Under the pieces are notes generated by a model, which was not told the origin of the DNA, ran no database searches, and saw only the letters and a list, made by a program, of their open reading frames with translations. A program made the translations under genes and the position numbers. From an uncultured Collinsella sp. (GTDB taxonomy: Bacteria; Actinomycetota; Coriobacteriia; Coriobacteriales; Coriobacteriaceae): a DNA stretch of 64,000 nucleotides. Below, one piece after another: positions 26,472-36,700 of the stretch (the first letter of the stretch is position 1; the number at the start of each line of letters is the position of its first letter). The stretch is from assembly GCA_958451615.1 (NCBI GenBank), contig CAUDQR010000003.1:91236-155235 (forward strand). The letters are read 5' to 3'.

Positions 26472-28655
26472 TTAGGACCAGAGGAAGTCGCTGCGGGTGA
26501 CGGTGGCGCCGATGGCGAAGGGCATGCAGGCGATGGCCGGATACAGGTAGCGCATGTAGGTCGAGCCGTTGCACGGGCCAATCAGGCACACAGCGAGCAC
26601 GCCCAACAGCGGCACCCAGATTGCCAGCGCACGCCATGAATGACGACGCAGCAGGTAGACCACCACGGCGATCATGATCCACACATAGGTGGCCGAGCTC
26701 ATGGTGAGCGAGATAAACGGGATGCGCTGCACCGCCACGCGATACAGGTTGATCAGGTGGTCGCACCAGCGCACAACCTTGCTATCGACCGGATGGAAGT
26801 CGAAGTACTTGAGATTATCGGGGCGCGCCATAATCTCGGCACTGCGCGCCGTGCTGTAGACCCACGCATCGCGGGCACTCGGATAAAAGTAGCCGTAATA
26901 GTTATTGATGAGCGCCGAGATATAGCACTCGGGATCCTTTTTGAACATCTGGGCCCACACCTCAAAATAGGCCTTGATGTCCTCCTGCGAGGCGTATTCG
27001 TTAAAGCAATTTTTGACGGCATCCGACTTATCCGGGTTATAGCGGCGGCCCAGATTCTCGTACTTGAGCACACGGTCGATCACGGCACGCTCTTCGTCGG
27101 TCACCAAGCCGTCGCAAGGAGCCTCCACGATGGTGCCGTCCTCCTTAACCGTGGGGTTGACGCCCGAGTTGAGGCCGTCGTGCTTTTGGACGAAACGAGC
27201 GGTCTGCTGAAACGGAATCGAGAGGATTTCGCGCTTGGAACCAGGAGTGATGTCGTGCGCCGGCATAAAGACCTTGGTGAAGTACATATTAGAGGCAAGG
27301 CAGAGTGCAAGCACCGCAAGAACTCCCACCCAGCGGAAGCGCGAGATGGCGCCCGAAGGCGCAGCACCAGCCTGCTTGGCTGCACGACGAGCCACATGCG
27401 CGTCCCATGCGCAAAACGCCGACGCGATTACGCATGCCGCCAGGGGAAACACCAGGCCGCCGTTGCGCAGAAACGTGGAACCCATGGCGCCCAGAGCGAG
27501 CAGCAGCCAGTCGTGGCGCGCAAAGAGCACGGGGGCTTTCTCGCCCGCTCGCTCGACATTGGCATCACGACGGGGCAAGCCACATGCCACGAGCTTGACG
27601 GTCTGTACCAGCAGCACCAAAAACGCGTCGGCAAACAGCACATCTTTGGTGAGCAACGCCGCGTAGTTAGAGAACATCGGCATAAACGCAAAGAACAGCA
27701 AGATCACGCCGCGGACCGGCAGGCTCACGCCCAGTTTGCGCAGCGACGAGATGGAATAGGCCATGCAGGCAGCCGTGATGACAAATTGAGTGCAGGTATA
27801 GATGATGAGGCCCGCGTTAGCGCTGTTGAACAGCGAAAGCCCCAGCTGAACGCACGAGCCGATAATGGCCGTGTGCACCACGGGGTGATGTCCGTTGAGC
27901 AGCACGTTGGGGTTGAGTAGGCGCAGGTAGTCGCTCGTGCCGTTGGGATAGTTGAACCACTGGCGAATCTGCGCACCCGTATCTCCCATAAAAAGGCCGG
28001 GCAGCGAAGCGATGAGCGTGGGCGCCCAGGCGATCATAAGCACCAGGAAGGGCCCGGCAAAGGGATGGACCGAGAGTACGGCGTGAGCCACACGCCATAT
28101 GCGGCCAAAGTGCGCTTCGGAAAACGGAATGCGCCGAGAGCTCAGCCAATCTAGACACTCAAAGGCAAGGTAGAAGGCAACGATCGCCAGGAGCATCCAG
28201 CCCGCGCCGCCAATCCAGGCGCAGATGATGCGAGCTTTGTCGCCAAGGACGATCTCGGCCGAGTCGGTGAGGTCGTAGCTGCGGCCGAACACCATGCAGA
28301 TGGCGAAAAACAGCGACGGCAGAATGATTGATGGGCGCCAGGTGTCGCCGCGGCCAAAGAACACGTAGCGAAACGGCAGCGTGAGCAGGCAGGCAAGTGC
28401 AAGCAGCATGACCGCGTCGGTATGGCCGGCAAACGAGAGGAGTACCTCGTAGCACACGTACAGCATACCTGAGGCTTTGGGGTCAATCGCCAAGACTGCG
28501 TTGCTCGACACCGGGGCGGGATCGATGGAAAACGCCGTGGTCGCCAACAGCGCGAGCAAAAATGCGATGAGCGTCTGCTTGGCGGGGTAGCGCTTAAACC
28601 AGACGATGCGAGCGGCATCGCGCGCAGCCGTTGTGGAGAGGTCGGAATCCTTCAC
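26472..28655 (-). CDS. Large polytopic membrane protein (DUF6020-like)
   Basis: A 727-residue protein with at least ten hydrophobic segments, a layout like GT-C glycosyltransferases and DUF6020 proteins. A conserved-looking soluble loop PGLFMGDTGAQIRQWFNYPN (near 225) and NGHHPVVHTAIIGS follow the fifth helix; a ~150-residue extracytoplasmic region (about 470-620) precedes the last three helices. Function unknown; envelope polysaccharide or lipid modification is a guess. GTG start; AAAGG lies 12-13 nt upstream. Next to lgt on the same strand, separated by a hairpin repeat. Confidence 0.65.
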   Translation of the reverse strand: MKDSDLSTTAARDAARIVWFKRYPAKQTLIAFLLALLATTAFSIDPAPVSSNAVLAIDPKASGMLYVCYEVLLSFAGHTDAVMLLALACLLTLPFRYVFFGRGDTWRPSIILPSLFFAICMVFGRSYDLTDSAEIVLGDKARIICAWIGGAGWMLLAIVAFYLAFECLDWLSSRRIPFSEAHFGRIWRVAHAVLSVHPFAGPFLVLMIAWAPTLIASLPGLFMGDTGAQIRQWFNYPNGTSDYLRLLNPNVLLNGHHPVVHTAIIGSCVQLGLSLFNSANAGLIIYTCTQFVITAACMAYSISSLRKLGVSLPVRGVILLFFAFMPMFSNYAALLTKDVLFADAFLVLLVQTVKLVACGLPRRDANVERAGEKAPVLFARHDWLLLALGAMGSTFLRNGGLVFPLAACVIASAFCAWDAHVARRAAKQAGAAPSGAISRFRWVGVLAVLALCLASNMYFTKVFMPAHDITPGSKREILSIPFQQTARFVQKHDGLNSGVNPTVKEDGTIVEAPCDGLVTDEERAVIDRVLKYENLGRRYNPDKSDAVKNCFNEYASQEDIKAYFEVWAQMFKKDPECYISALINNYYGYFYPSARDAWVYSTARSAEIMARPDNLKYFDFHPVDSKVVRWCDHLINLYRVAVQRIPFISLTMSSATYVWIMIAVVVYLLRRHSWRALAIWVPLLGVLAVCLIGPCNGSTYMRYLYPAIACMPFAIGATVTRSDFLWS

Positions 28656-28693
28656 AGTCCAAAGAGCCTTTCTAGAAACCTATCAAACTCGGC

Positions 28694-28734
28694 AAAACCA
28701 CCACAAAGGTGCCTGTCCCCTTTGTGGTGGTTTT
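28694..28734. repeat. Dispersed small hairpin element (GGGGACAGGC form)
   Basis: AAAACCACCACAAAGG and CCTTTGTGGTGGTTTT, perfect 16-bp arms, loop TGCCTGTCC. Half of the same element reappears at 57158-57194. Confidence 0.75.
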
Positions 28735-28739
28735 GGTGG

Positions 28740-29561
28740 TTAGGCGTCCAGGTAGACGCGCTGGGGCCGGTTGCGGCGACGGGCGAAGATGATGAGCGCC
28801 AGGCCCGCGATTATGAGCGGCAGGCTCAGCAGCTGACCCATGGTGATGACACCGCCCAGCAGATAGCCCAGCTGCGCATCGGGCACGCGCACAAACTCAA
28901 TCAAAAAGCGAACGATGCCGTAGCCCATCACAAAGACGCCCATAAACGTACCCTGGGGCAGCAGCGGTTTTTTGCGGCTGAGCACCTGCAGGATGCAAAA
29001 GAGCACGATGCCCTCAAGAAACGCCTCGTAGAGCTGGGAGGGATGGCGCGGCATATCGCCCGCGGTGCCGCCAAAGACCACACCCCAGGGCAGATCGGTC
29101 GGCTTGCCCCACAGCTCTCCGTTGACAAAGTTGGCACAACGGCCCAGGCACAGCGCCAGCGGAGCACCGATAACGGCAAGGTCGGCGATGGTCCAGGCGT
29201 CGAGCTTATACATGCGGCACACGATGATGCCGCCCAAGATGCCGCCGACCAGGCCACCGTGGAAGCTCATGCCGCCCTCGTTGGTGGCAAAGATCTCGAG
29301 CGGGTGAGCCCAATAGTAGCCATCACCGTAAAAGACGACGTAGAACAGGCGCGCGCCGATAATAAGGCCAAAGACCACGCCGACCACGACGCTCGTCAGG
29401 TCATCAATCGTGATGTTAAAGCCCCAGCGACGCTGCGTGCGATACATGACGACCGCCGTGAGCAGAGCTCCGACCACATAGGCCAGACCATACCAGTAAA
29501 TCGTGATGGGCCCCGCCGAAATCGCGACGGGATCAAGCATATGGTAGAAGTCGTTGAGCAT
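28740..29561 (-). CDS. lgt: Prolipoprotein diacylglyceryl transferase
   Basis: A 273-residue Lgt, the membrane enzyme that puts diacylglycerol on the lipobox cysteine of lipoproteins. YWYGLAYVVG near the start, FHGGLVGGILGG (about 105) and LGRCANFVNGELWG (about 140-153) are the known catalytic/phosphatidylglycerol-binding stretches, and PSQLYEAFLEG follows. Seven helices are expected. Start taken at MLNDFYHM because AGGAGGG lies 6 nt before it. It would process the lipoprotein of the ABC importer at 57 kb. Confidence 0.94.
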   Translation of the reverse strand: MLNDFYHMLDPVAISAGPITIYWYGLAYVVGALLTAVVMYRTQRRWGFNITIDDLTSVVVGVVFGLIIGARLFYVVFYGDGYYWAHPLEIFATNEGGMSFHGGLVGGILGGIIVCRMYKLDAWTIADLAVIGAPLALCLGRCANFVNGELWGKPTDLPWGVVFGGTAGDMPRHPSQLYEAFLEGIVLFCILQVLSRKKPLLPQGTFMGVFVMGYGIVRFLIEFVRVPDAQLGYLLGGVITMGQLLSLPLIIAGLALIIFARRRNRPQRVYLDA

Positions 29562-29670
29562 GTCGACCCTCCTACTCCCTACATGCAAATGCGGCCGCGG
29601 GCCTTACGCTCGCAGCCGCATATTTGGGCGTAACGTCTATGCGGAGTATGCCGTCCGCAGCTTTCGCATC

Positions 29671-29949
29671 TTAGAACGGCGCGTACTCGTCGTACAGGTC
29701 GTCGGTCTCGCCGGAGGCATTGACCTGCTCGACACGGGTAACGCCGGGCACATGCTCCTTCAGGATGCGCTCAATACCCATGGACAGGGTCAGCGAGCTC
29801 ATGGGGCAGCCGGCGCAAGCGCCCTGCAGCTCCAGTTTGACGACGCCCTCGTCGTCAACGCCCACATACTCCATATCGCCGCCGTCGGCCTGCAGGTTGG
29901 GGCGAATCTCTTCAAGAACCTTCTTAAGCAGCTCTTCGTTAACAGCCAC
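29671..29949 (-). CDS. NifU C-terminal domain protein (Fe-S scaffold/carrier)
   Basis: A 92-residue stand-alone NifU_C domain. EEIRPNLQADGGDMEYVGVD and GACAGCPMSSLTL (CxxC cluster ligands, about 44-47) are diagnostic. Such small proteins carry or assemble [4Fe-4S] clusters, which fits an anaerobe using radical and dehydratase enzymes. GTG start with AAAGGAG upstream. It lies 109 bp downstream of lgt. Confidence 0.92.
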   Translation of the reverse strand: MAVNEELLKKVLEEIRPNLQADGGDMEYVGVDDEGVVKLELQGACAGCPMSSLTLSMGIERILKEHVPGVTRVEQVNASGETDDLYDEYAPF

Positions 29950-30058
29950 AGGGGCTCCTTTCTCACAATTACGCGGGCGCGCCCGCGGACAGAAGCTATG
30001 TTACTACAGCCGTGTACCCGCTCACGAGCCGTCCATGCGCGCAGACGCGACTTTCACG

Positions 30059-30094
30059 AGTAGTCAATTTGGGACGGGGCTCTTTTGGCTGCCT
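30059..30094 (+). repeat. Solo half of the 35-bp GGGACGGGGC repeat
   Basis: GTAGTCAATTTGGGACGGGG then CTCTTTTGGCTGCC: close to one arm of the 31641-31763 palindrome, without a partner arm. It lies 28 bp downstream of the dCMP deaminase stop. Confidence 0.6.
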
Positions 30095-30121
30095 TTTGTT
30101 GCCAGCTGGCGTTGCCACGCG

Positions 30122-30646
30122 CTACTGCCGAGCCTGCCCCTCGGTGCCGATGTGAACATCGACGATAACCTGGCGGTAGCTGATGCCGCAGGAGTCGAGG
30201 ATGCGGCGGCTGATGCGTCCGTCATCGGTGTCGGCGTACTTGTTGTCCAGGTAGACAACCTCGCCCACGCCCACCTGCGCCAAAATCTTGGCGCAGTCGT
30301 GGCACGGGAACAGCGTGACGTAGACCGTGGAACCCTCAAGATCCTTGAGCGAGCCACGGTAGTTGAGCACGGCGTTTGCCTCGGCATGCACCACGTAGTT
30401 GTGCTTGTCCTGCAACGGGTCGTCGCTCGTGCCCCACGGGAAAAAGTCGTCGTTGAGCGCCGAGGGCGTACCGTTGTAGCCCACCGAAAGGATGCGGTGG
30501 TTGGTGCTGGCGATGCACGCGCCCACCTGCGTGTTGGGGTCCTTACTGCGGCGCTGCGCGGCGATGGCCACGCTCATAAAGAACTCGTCCCAGCTAATGA
30601 CGTCCAGGCGCTTGCCTGACGAAGTTTGATGAAGATCGTCCGACAT
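30122..30646 (-). CDS. dCMP deaminase (ComEB-like)
   Basis: A 174-residue zinc deaminase that would convert dCMP to dUMP for thymidylate synthesis. HAEANAV (87-93) gives the zinc His and the proton-shuttling Glu; PCHDC (114-118) gives the two zinc cysteines; VGYNGTPSALNDDFF is the substrate loop typical of deoxycytidylate deaminases. Start chosen at MSDDLHQ, 8 nt after GGAGG. Lies 83 bp downstream of coaX on the same strand. Confidence 0.88.
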   Translation of the reverse strand: MSDDLHQTSSGKRLDVISWDEFFMSVAIAAQRRSKDPNTQVGACIASTNHRILSVGYNGTPSALNDDFFPWGTSDDPLQDKHNYVVHAEANAVLNYRGSLKDLEGSTVYVTLFPCHDCAKILAQVGVGEVVYLDNKYADTDDGRISRRILDSCGISYRQVIVDVHIGTEGQARQ

Positions 30647-30729
30647 GGCAGACACCTCCGTAATCGCAATAGTTTGACCCATTGTAGCAGGTGAAAGGTG
30701 GGGCGTTTGTCCCACCGGCGCCCTCACAT

Positions 30730-31581
30730 TTACACGCGGCGGGGCTTTTGGTTGATGCGGTACAGCTCGGCGAGACCCCGCAGCGTCAACGCGTCGTCGA
30801 CCGTCAGGCTGTGGCCGACCAACGCCGCGAGCGGGTCGGCATCGTCGCCGGTGATGACGATGGGCACGTCGCCCTCCCCCGCGGCCTTGGTCGCGCGCAT
30901 CTCGGCGAGCACCATGTCGAGCATGCCGTCGATGCGGGCCACCTCGCCCAGAACCACGCCCGAACGCATGGCCTCGCGCGTGTTGCGACCGATGACGTGC
31001 GTTGGCGCCGAGGGCTCGACCTGTGGCAGACGCGCCGCAGCGGCCGAGAGCGAGCGGGCGCCGAGTGCCAGACCAGGCGCGATGACGCCGCCGACAAAGG
31101 TTCCGCGCGCATCGATGACCTCGATATTGGTCGTGGTGCCGAGGTCGATCACGATGCACGGAGAGCCGTAGACGGCACGGGCCGCCACGGCGTCGGCGAT
31201 GCGGTCGGGACCGATCTCGGCCGGGTCATCGTAGTGCACAGGCATGCCGGTCTTGAGGCCCGGCCCCACGGTGAGCACGCGCCCCGTGCAGGTGCGGGAA
31301 AGCGCCGTCTTCCACGGGCGCTCGATCGCCGGCACCACGCAGCTCAGCACGGCAGCCGTGGGCACAAGTGTGCCCGGCATGCCCGCATCGGCCGCCAGCG
31401 CGGCCATGACTTGAGCGAGACGCATACGCGCTTCATCGGCCGTAATACGGGTCGGCGTCGTGATCTCGCACGTCGCAAGCGGGCATTCCTGCGCCGCAGC
31501 CGAATCCTCGGCAAACAGACCAAAGCGAATGAACGTGTTGCCCACGTCGACCGTCAATATGTATGCGCACCCATTAAGCAT
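30730..31581 (-). CDS. coaX: Type III pantothenate kinase
   Basis: A 283-residue CoaX of the ASKHA fold; it phosphorylates pantothenate, the first step to coenzyme A, and is not feedback-inhibited by CoA. LTVDVGNTFIRFGLF (8-22) is the phosphate-1 motif, GPDRIADAVAARAVYG the pantothenate-site stretch and DLGTTTNIEVIDARGTFVGG the phosphate-2 motif. The start is MLNGCAYI with AAAGGAG 9-10 nt upstream. Confidence 0.93.
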   Translation of the reverse strand: MLNGCAYILTVDVGNTFIRFGLFAEDSAAAQECPLATCEITTPTRITADEARMRLAQVMAALAADAGMPGTLVPTAAVLSCVVPAIERPWKTALSRTCTGRVLTVGPGLKTGMPVHYDDPAEIGPDRIADAVAARAVYGSPCIVIDLGTTTNIEVIDARGTFVGGVIAPGLALGARSLSAAAARLPQVEPSAPTHVIGRNTREAMRSGVVLGEVARIDGMLDMVLAEMRATKAAGEGDVPIVITGDDADPLAALVGHSLTVDDALTLRGLAELYRINQKPRRV

Positions 31582-31640
31582 CGTCGGCGCTCCTTTCGTC
31601 TGCCCAGCAGTATATCGCCTACCCGAACCAGCCATCCCAG

Positions 31641-31763
31641 GTAGTCATTTTGGGACGGGGCCATTTTAGCTACCCCAATATGTCGGTTGATATTTGCCCC
31701 AATCCCAGATAATTCGTCGACTGTCAAAGGGTAGCTAAAATAGCCCCGTCCCAAAATGACTAC
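31641..31763. repeat. 123-bp element with 35-bp terminal inverted repeats (MITE-like)
   Basis: Arms 31641-31675 and 31729-31763 match in 34 of 35 positions (GTAGTCATTTTGGGACGGGG at the outer end). The 53-bp centre has no gene. It lies between the divergent coaX and OPT transporter genes. A solo arm copy is at 30059-30094. Confidence 0.85.
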
Positions 31764-31887
31764 CTTGCGGCTATACTGATGCGCGGTCGCGCGCGGGCTC
31801 ACGCGGCGGCCCTTGGTAACCCGACTTCCCGCGCCGTATCCGTAGCGGCGCTCCCGGGGGAAGCGGATATACGCAAAGGAGTTTTAT

Positions 31888-33591
31888 ATGAGCAATCCCT
31901 CGAACCGCGCTTCGATGCGCGGTCAACTCACGCCGCGCGGCGTCGTCATCGGCGTCCTTGGCTGCGTGATCATCACGGCAAGCTCGGCCTACACGGCCCT
32001 CAAGATGGGCGCGCTCCCCTGGCCGATCATCTTCGCTGCCGTCATCTCGCTGTTCTTCCTTAAGCTCATGGGCAACGCCAGCCTCAACGAGGCCAACGTC
32101 ACCCACACCATTATGTCCGCAGGCGCCATGGTCGCCGGCGGCCTGGCGTTTACCATCCCGGGCGCCTGGATGCTGGGCTATGCCGACCAGATCAGCTGGC
32201 TCGACATGTTTATCGTGGCGCTCGCCGGCACCATCTTGGGCCTTCTGGCAACGGCGCTCATCCACCGCCACTTTATCGTGGACGCCGCACTGGAGTTTCC
32301 CACCGGCAATGCCGCAGCTCAGACCCTGCGCGCTACCGAGGCCGGCGGCAAGACCGGCAAGCAGCTCTTTGGCTCCATGGCCGTCGCCGGCGTCTTCAGC
32401 GTGCTGCGCGATGCTCTGGGCGTGGTGCCCAGCATGCTGTGCACGCTCAATATCCCCGGCGTGACCTTTGCCATCTATAACTCGCCCATGCTGCTCTCCA
32501 TCGGCTTTTTGGTGGGCTTCGCCCCCGTGGCCTGCTGGTTTGCCGGTGCTGTGCTGGGCAACTTTGGCATCATCGTGGGCGGCACCGCTGCCGGTCTGTT
32601 CGACGTCGTAACCGCGCAGGGCATCGTCAAGTCCCTGGGTATGGGTCTTATGATGGGCTTTGGCGTCGCCGTCGTCCTTAAGGACATCCTGCCGCAGGTC
32701 ACCGGCATCGTCCGCGGTCTTGCCGCCGACAGCTCCACCGACACCGACGAGCAATCGCTCATCTCGGGCTCCCTTAAGCTCGACGCCGGCATCATCGGCC
32801 TGGGCGCTGCCGCCATCGCCGTGATCATCGCCATCGTGCTTGACCTTGGTCCCGTTCCGGCCGTCATCGTGACGCTGTTCACCTTTGTCACCACCATCAT
32901 GAGCGCACAGAGCTGCGGCCAGACGGGCATCGACCCCATGGAGATCTTTGGCCTCATCGTTATGCTCATCGTGGCTGCCTTTGCACAGATTGCTCAGGTC
33001 AAGCTGTTCTTTATCGCCGGCATCGTAGCCGTGGCGTGCGGCCTTGCGGGCGACGTCATGAACGACTTTAAGGCCGGCGCCGTGCTGGGCACCAACCCGC
33101 GTGCGCAGTGGATCGGCCAAGCCATCGGTGGCATCGTGGGCGCCCTGGTCGCCGCAGCCGTCATGGTCGCGCTCGTCACCGCCTATGGCCCGGACGCCTT
33201 TGGCCCCGACAAGAGCTTTGTTGCCGCGCAGGCAAGCGTCGTCGCCACCATGGTCTCGGGCATCCCGAGCGTGCCGTGGTTCGTTGGCGGCTTTATCGCC
33301 GGTATCGTCATGTACTGGCTCGGCATTCCGGCCATGATGATCGGCCTGGGCGTGTACCTGCCGTTCTACATGTCACTCACGGCATTCCTGGGCTCCTGCG
33401 TCAAACTCGCCTACGACAAGTGGTCCGCCCACCGCGACGCCACCGCTGGTCTTTCTGACGAGGAGAGGGCTGCCAAGGACGCCGCCTTCCAGGAACAGGG
33501 CCTGGTTGTCGCCAGCGGCCTGCTCGGTGGCGAGTCCATCGTCGGCGTTATCCTGGCGTTTGTCTCCGTGGGCTTAAGCCTGCTGGGCTAA
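31888..33591 (+). CDS. OPT-family oligopeptide transporter
   Basis: A 567-residue membrane protein of the OPT family, probably importing peptides or metal chelates with protons. About 14 hydrophobic segments; the N-terminal RGVVIGVLGCVIITASSAYT and NEANVTHTIMSAGAMVAGGL stretches and FPTGNAAAQTLRATEAGGKT are typical of prokaryotic OPT proteins. AAAGGAG lies 7 nt before the ATG; a terminator follows. Substrate not predictable from sequence alone. Confidence 0.88.
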   Translation: MSNPSNRASMRGQLTPRGVVIGVLGCVIITASSAYTALKMGALPWPIIFAAVISLFFLKLMGNASLNEANVTHTIMSAGAMVAGGLAFTIPGAWMLGYADQISWLDMFIVALAGTILGLLATALIHRHFIVDAALEFPTGNAAAQTLRATEAGGKTGKQLFGSMAVAGVFSVLRDALGVVPSMLCTLNIPGVTFAIYNSPMLLSIGFLVGFAPVACWFAGAVLGNFGIIVGGTAAGLFDVVTAQGIVKSLGMGLMMGFGVAVVLKDILPQVTGIVRGLAADSSTDTDEQSLISGSLKLDAGIIGLGAAAIAVIIAIVLDLGPVPAVIVTLFTFVTTIMSAQSCGQTGIDPMEIFGLIVMLIVAAFAQIAQVKLFFIAGIVAVACGLAGDVMNDFKAGAVLGTNPRAQWIGQAIGGIVGALVAAAVMVALVTAYGPDAFGPDKSFVAAQASVVATMVSGIPSVPWFVGGFIAGIVMYWLGIPAMMIGLGVYLPFYMSLTAFLGSCVKLAYDKWSAHRDATAGLSDEERAAKDAAFQEQGLVVASGLLGGESIVGVILAFVSVGLSLLG

Positions 33592-33632
33592 GCTGAGCAG
33601 CTGCTCGACAGCAACCATATTGCCTACGATTT

Positions 33633-33672
33633 GCCCGGTCGGTAGCTTTCGCGGCTGCCGACCGGGCTTTTT
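33633..33672 (+). terminator. Terminator of the OPT transporter gene
   Basis: Arms GCCCGGTCGGTAGC / GCTGCCGACCGGGC (one mismatch) followed by TTTTT. Confidence 0.85.
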
Positions 33673-33688
33673 GATATCGAAACAAAGA

Positions 33689-33725
33689 AAGGCCGGCGCG
33701 CTGCGTTTAACAGCGCGCCGGCCTT
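33689..33725 (-). terminator. Terminator of the surface-protein gene
   Basis: Perfect 15-bp arms AAGGCCGGCGCGCTG / CAGCGCGCCGGCCTT, followed on the minus strand by TCTTTG; about 70 bp after the stop codon. Confidence 0.75.
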
Positions 33726-33792
33726 ATCGGTTAAGCCATCGAAGCGCTCCTGCTATGAACCGAAGTTCGTTGCAGAAACTACGCTCGAAACG

Positions 33793-36700
33793 CTACATCT
33801 GCTTGCGACGACGATCGCTCAGCGTCACACCCGCGGCCACGAGGGTGATACCGCCGATGACGAACACCTCGCCCGCAAGAGCGGAATTGTCGCCAGTCTG
33901 GGCGAGTGCGGCAGGCGCAGCCTGTTTCTTGGCAACGGGGGCCTTTGCAGCAGCCTGCGCAACCTGAGGCTTGGCCTGCGGCTCGGCCTTGGGATGATAC
34001 TTGTCGTACTCGGCCTGCGCGGCAGCCAGGGCATCCTTGGCATCGTCAAGCTCAGCAAGCGCGGCGGCATAGGCGTCGTTGGCATCGGACAGCTTGGCAT
34101 CGGCATCGCCCAGAGCGGCCTTGAGACCAGCGGCGGCATCGACGGCGGCCTTATAGCGAGCGTAGGCAGCGTTCAGCTTGACCAGCTTCTCGTTGCCCGT
34201 CGTGCCCGCGGCAAGGGATGCCTTGTGGTCGACAGCCTCAAGATCGGCCTTGAGTGCCTCGTCGCTGGCAAGCTCGGCCTTGGCCTTGACGATCTCGAAG
34301 TTCGCATCGACGACGGCTTCGTTGGCGGCCTCGAGCTGCTTCTGGGCATCGGCGACGCCGGCGACGGCGGCGTCATAGGCGACCTTGGCGTCGTCGACCG
34401 CTTTTTGGGCTCCAGCGAAGCGCTCGAAGGCCTTGTTTGCGGTGGCCAGCTCGCCCTCCGCGGCCTTGACCTTCGCCTGCGCGTCGGACAGGGCCTGCTT
34501 CTTGGCGTCAACTGCCTGCTTGGCGTCCGAAAGAGTGGTCGCAGCGTGCGTATCTGCGGCCTGAGCCTTGTCAACGCCAGCCTGGGCAGTGTCGTCGGCC
34601 TTCCTGGCATCGTCAAGCGTGCCCTGCTTGTTCGCAAGGTCCGTCTTGGCGGCATCGCGCTTGGCGGTAAGGTCCTTGACCGAAGCGGTGGCGTTGTCAT
34701 ACGCCTCGCTGGCCTGGTCGGACTTTGCCTTGGCAGCATCGCGGGCGCTGCGAGCCTTCGCCTTGTGAGCAGCGGCATCGGCCGCCTTCGTCTTGCTGTC
34801 AGCAAGCGTGGCGTTTGCCTTATCGAGAGCTGCCTGGGCAGTAGCGGCCTCGCCCTTGGCGGCATCGAGCTTGGCCTGGGGCGTCTTGACGTCAATACCC
34901 TTGAGTTTGGCTTCGGCGGCGTCGTATGCCGTCTTCGCGGCGGCGGTGTCGGACTTAGCCTTCTCGTACTCACCCTTGGCGATGTTCATGTTCACATCTG
35001 CTGCGGTGAAAGCGTCCTGGGCGGCAGCCTGCCCGTTTACAGCTGCGAAGTAAGCTTCCCCAGTAGTTCCAAAGTTCTTCTGCGCCTCGGCGAGCTTGCC
35101 CTGAAGCTCCTTGAGTTGCGCCTTCTGCGCCTGCGTGCCGCCAGCGTTATAGGCGGAATCGATGTAGTCGTTCAGGAGCTTCTTGAACTCGGAGACAGTG
35201 AAATCAGCCTCACTGTCAAAAGAGCTGTAATCGAAGATTGTTACCTCGGAATCGGTGTTCTTACCGCTACCGGTCGCGATGCCGATAGCCTTCGTGCCGG
35301 CATCGATGATGTTGAGATAGTGCCCGCACTCATGGTAGATGCTGCTGTAGTGCTGGTAGATATAGTAGGAATCATATCGATGGTTTCCAAGGTCACTATT
35401 CTTCTCGACGTACTTATCGAATGCCTCTTTTTCCTGAGTGTAGAGACCGGTATATGGCCAGCCAAGCGTATCCTCGGTCTCGCCGCCGGTATATGCGCCG
35501 CCGCCGCCGGCAAGATTTTCTCCATTGTCCCAGTAGCAGCCCGAGTGCCCCCAGATGTTCGATGAATATGATACATTAAGGGCGGCTGCCGCAGTCATGC
35601 GGAGGCTGACGCTGAGCGCCGACTGACCGTTCGCCTTGCGGAGGTTGTTCTGGGTGTCGAGATATGTCAAGGCGTTGCGCATCTGCTCCAGGGAGAGCGG
35701 GTTGGTGTCGCGAGACATGTCATGATCGACGTACTGGTCATACCATTCGGCCTTGTCAGCGGCACCGGTCAGCATCGATACGGCTTCCTGGGCGTTCTTT
35801 TTCTGTGTGGCTGTGAACTGGCTGCCGCCGACGATGTAATTCATGAAGCCGAATATGCCCTGGCTGATGACTTCCTGGTCAACGGTCATGTTCGACTTGA
35901 GGTCGGCAATCTGCTGCTCAAGAGCCTCAACCTGGGCATTAGCAGCGTCATAAGCCTTTTCCGCGGCGTTCGAAGCGGCGCATGCCGTCTCCCACTCGCC
36001 GCGTTTCTGCTTGCGAACTTCGACAAGCTTATCGTACTCAGCCTTCTTGTCGGCCTCGGTCTGCTGGGCCTGCTCGTATGCCGCCTTCGCGGCGTCACGC
36101 TTACTGGCCGCGTCCTTGTACTCCTTGTTTGCCGCATCGTATGCAGACTGGGCAGATGCCACAGCAGCGTTGGCGGCGTTGGCCTTCTCCTGCGCGGCGG
36201 TGACGGTAGTCTGCGCAGCCTGCAGGTTCGCCTGTGCGGTGGCGTCTGCAGTCGTCGCGGCTTCGAGCGCGTCCTGCGCGGTCTTGAGCTCACCAGCAGC
36301 AGCGATCTTGGCGGCCTCAAGCGCGCTCAGGTCAACACCCGTACCCGAGACGGCAGCATCGAGCGCGGCCTGCGCCTGGTTGAACTTCTGCTGGGCGTTA
36401 TCGCGCGCGGTGGTTGCGGCTGCGAGAGCAGCGGCAGTCTCCTGCTTCTTGGCCTGGGCAGTCGTCAAAGCTGCCTCGGTATTCTGCTTTTCCTGCTGGG
36501 CGCTAGCCTCGGCAGCCTTGGCCTGGTCCAGATTGTCCTGTGCAGTAGTAACGGCCTTATTGGCGTCATCGAGCTTTGCCTGCGCGTCCTCGACGGCCTT
36601 CTTGGCGGCCGCGTACTCGTCCATACCCATGGCCTCGAGCTTGGCCTGGGCATCATCGAGGGCCTTCTTGGCCTCATCCTGCTTTGCCTTGGCGTCCTTG

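Noticed and set aside
31771-33120. 449-codon frame opposite the OPT transporter
   Set aside because: His/Asp/Gly-rich antisense product, no motif.
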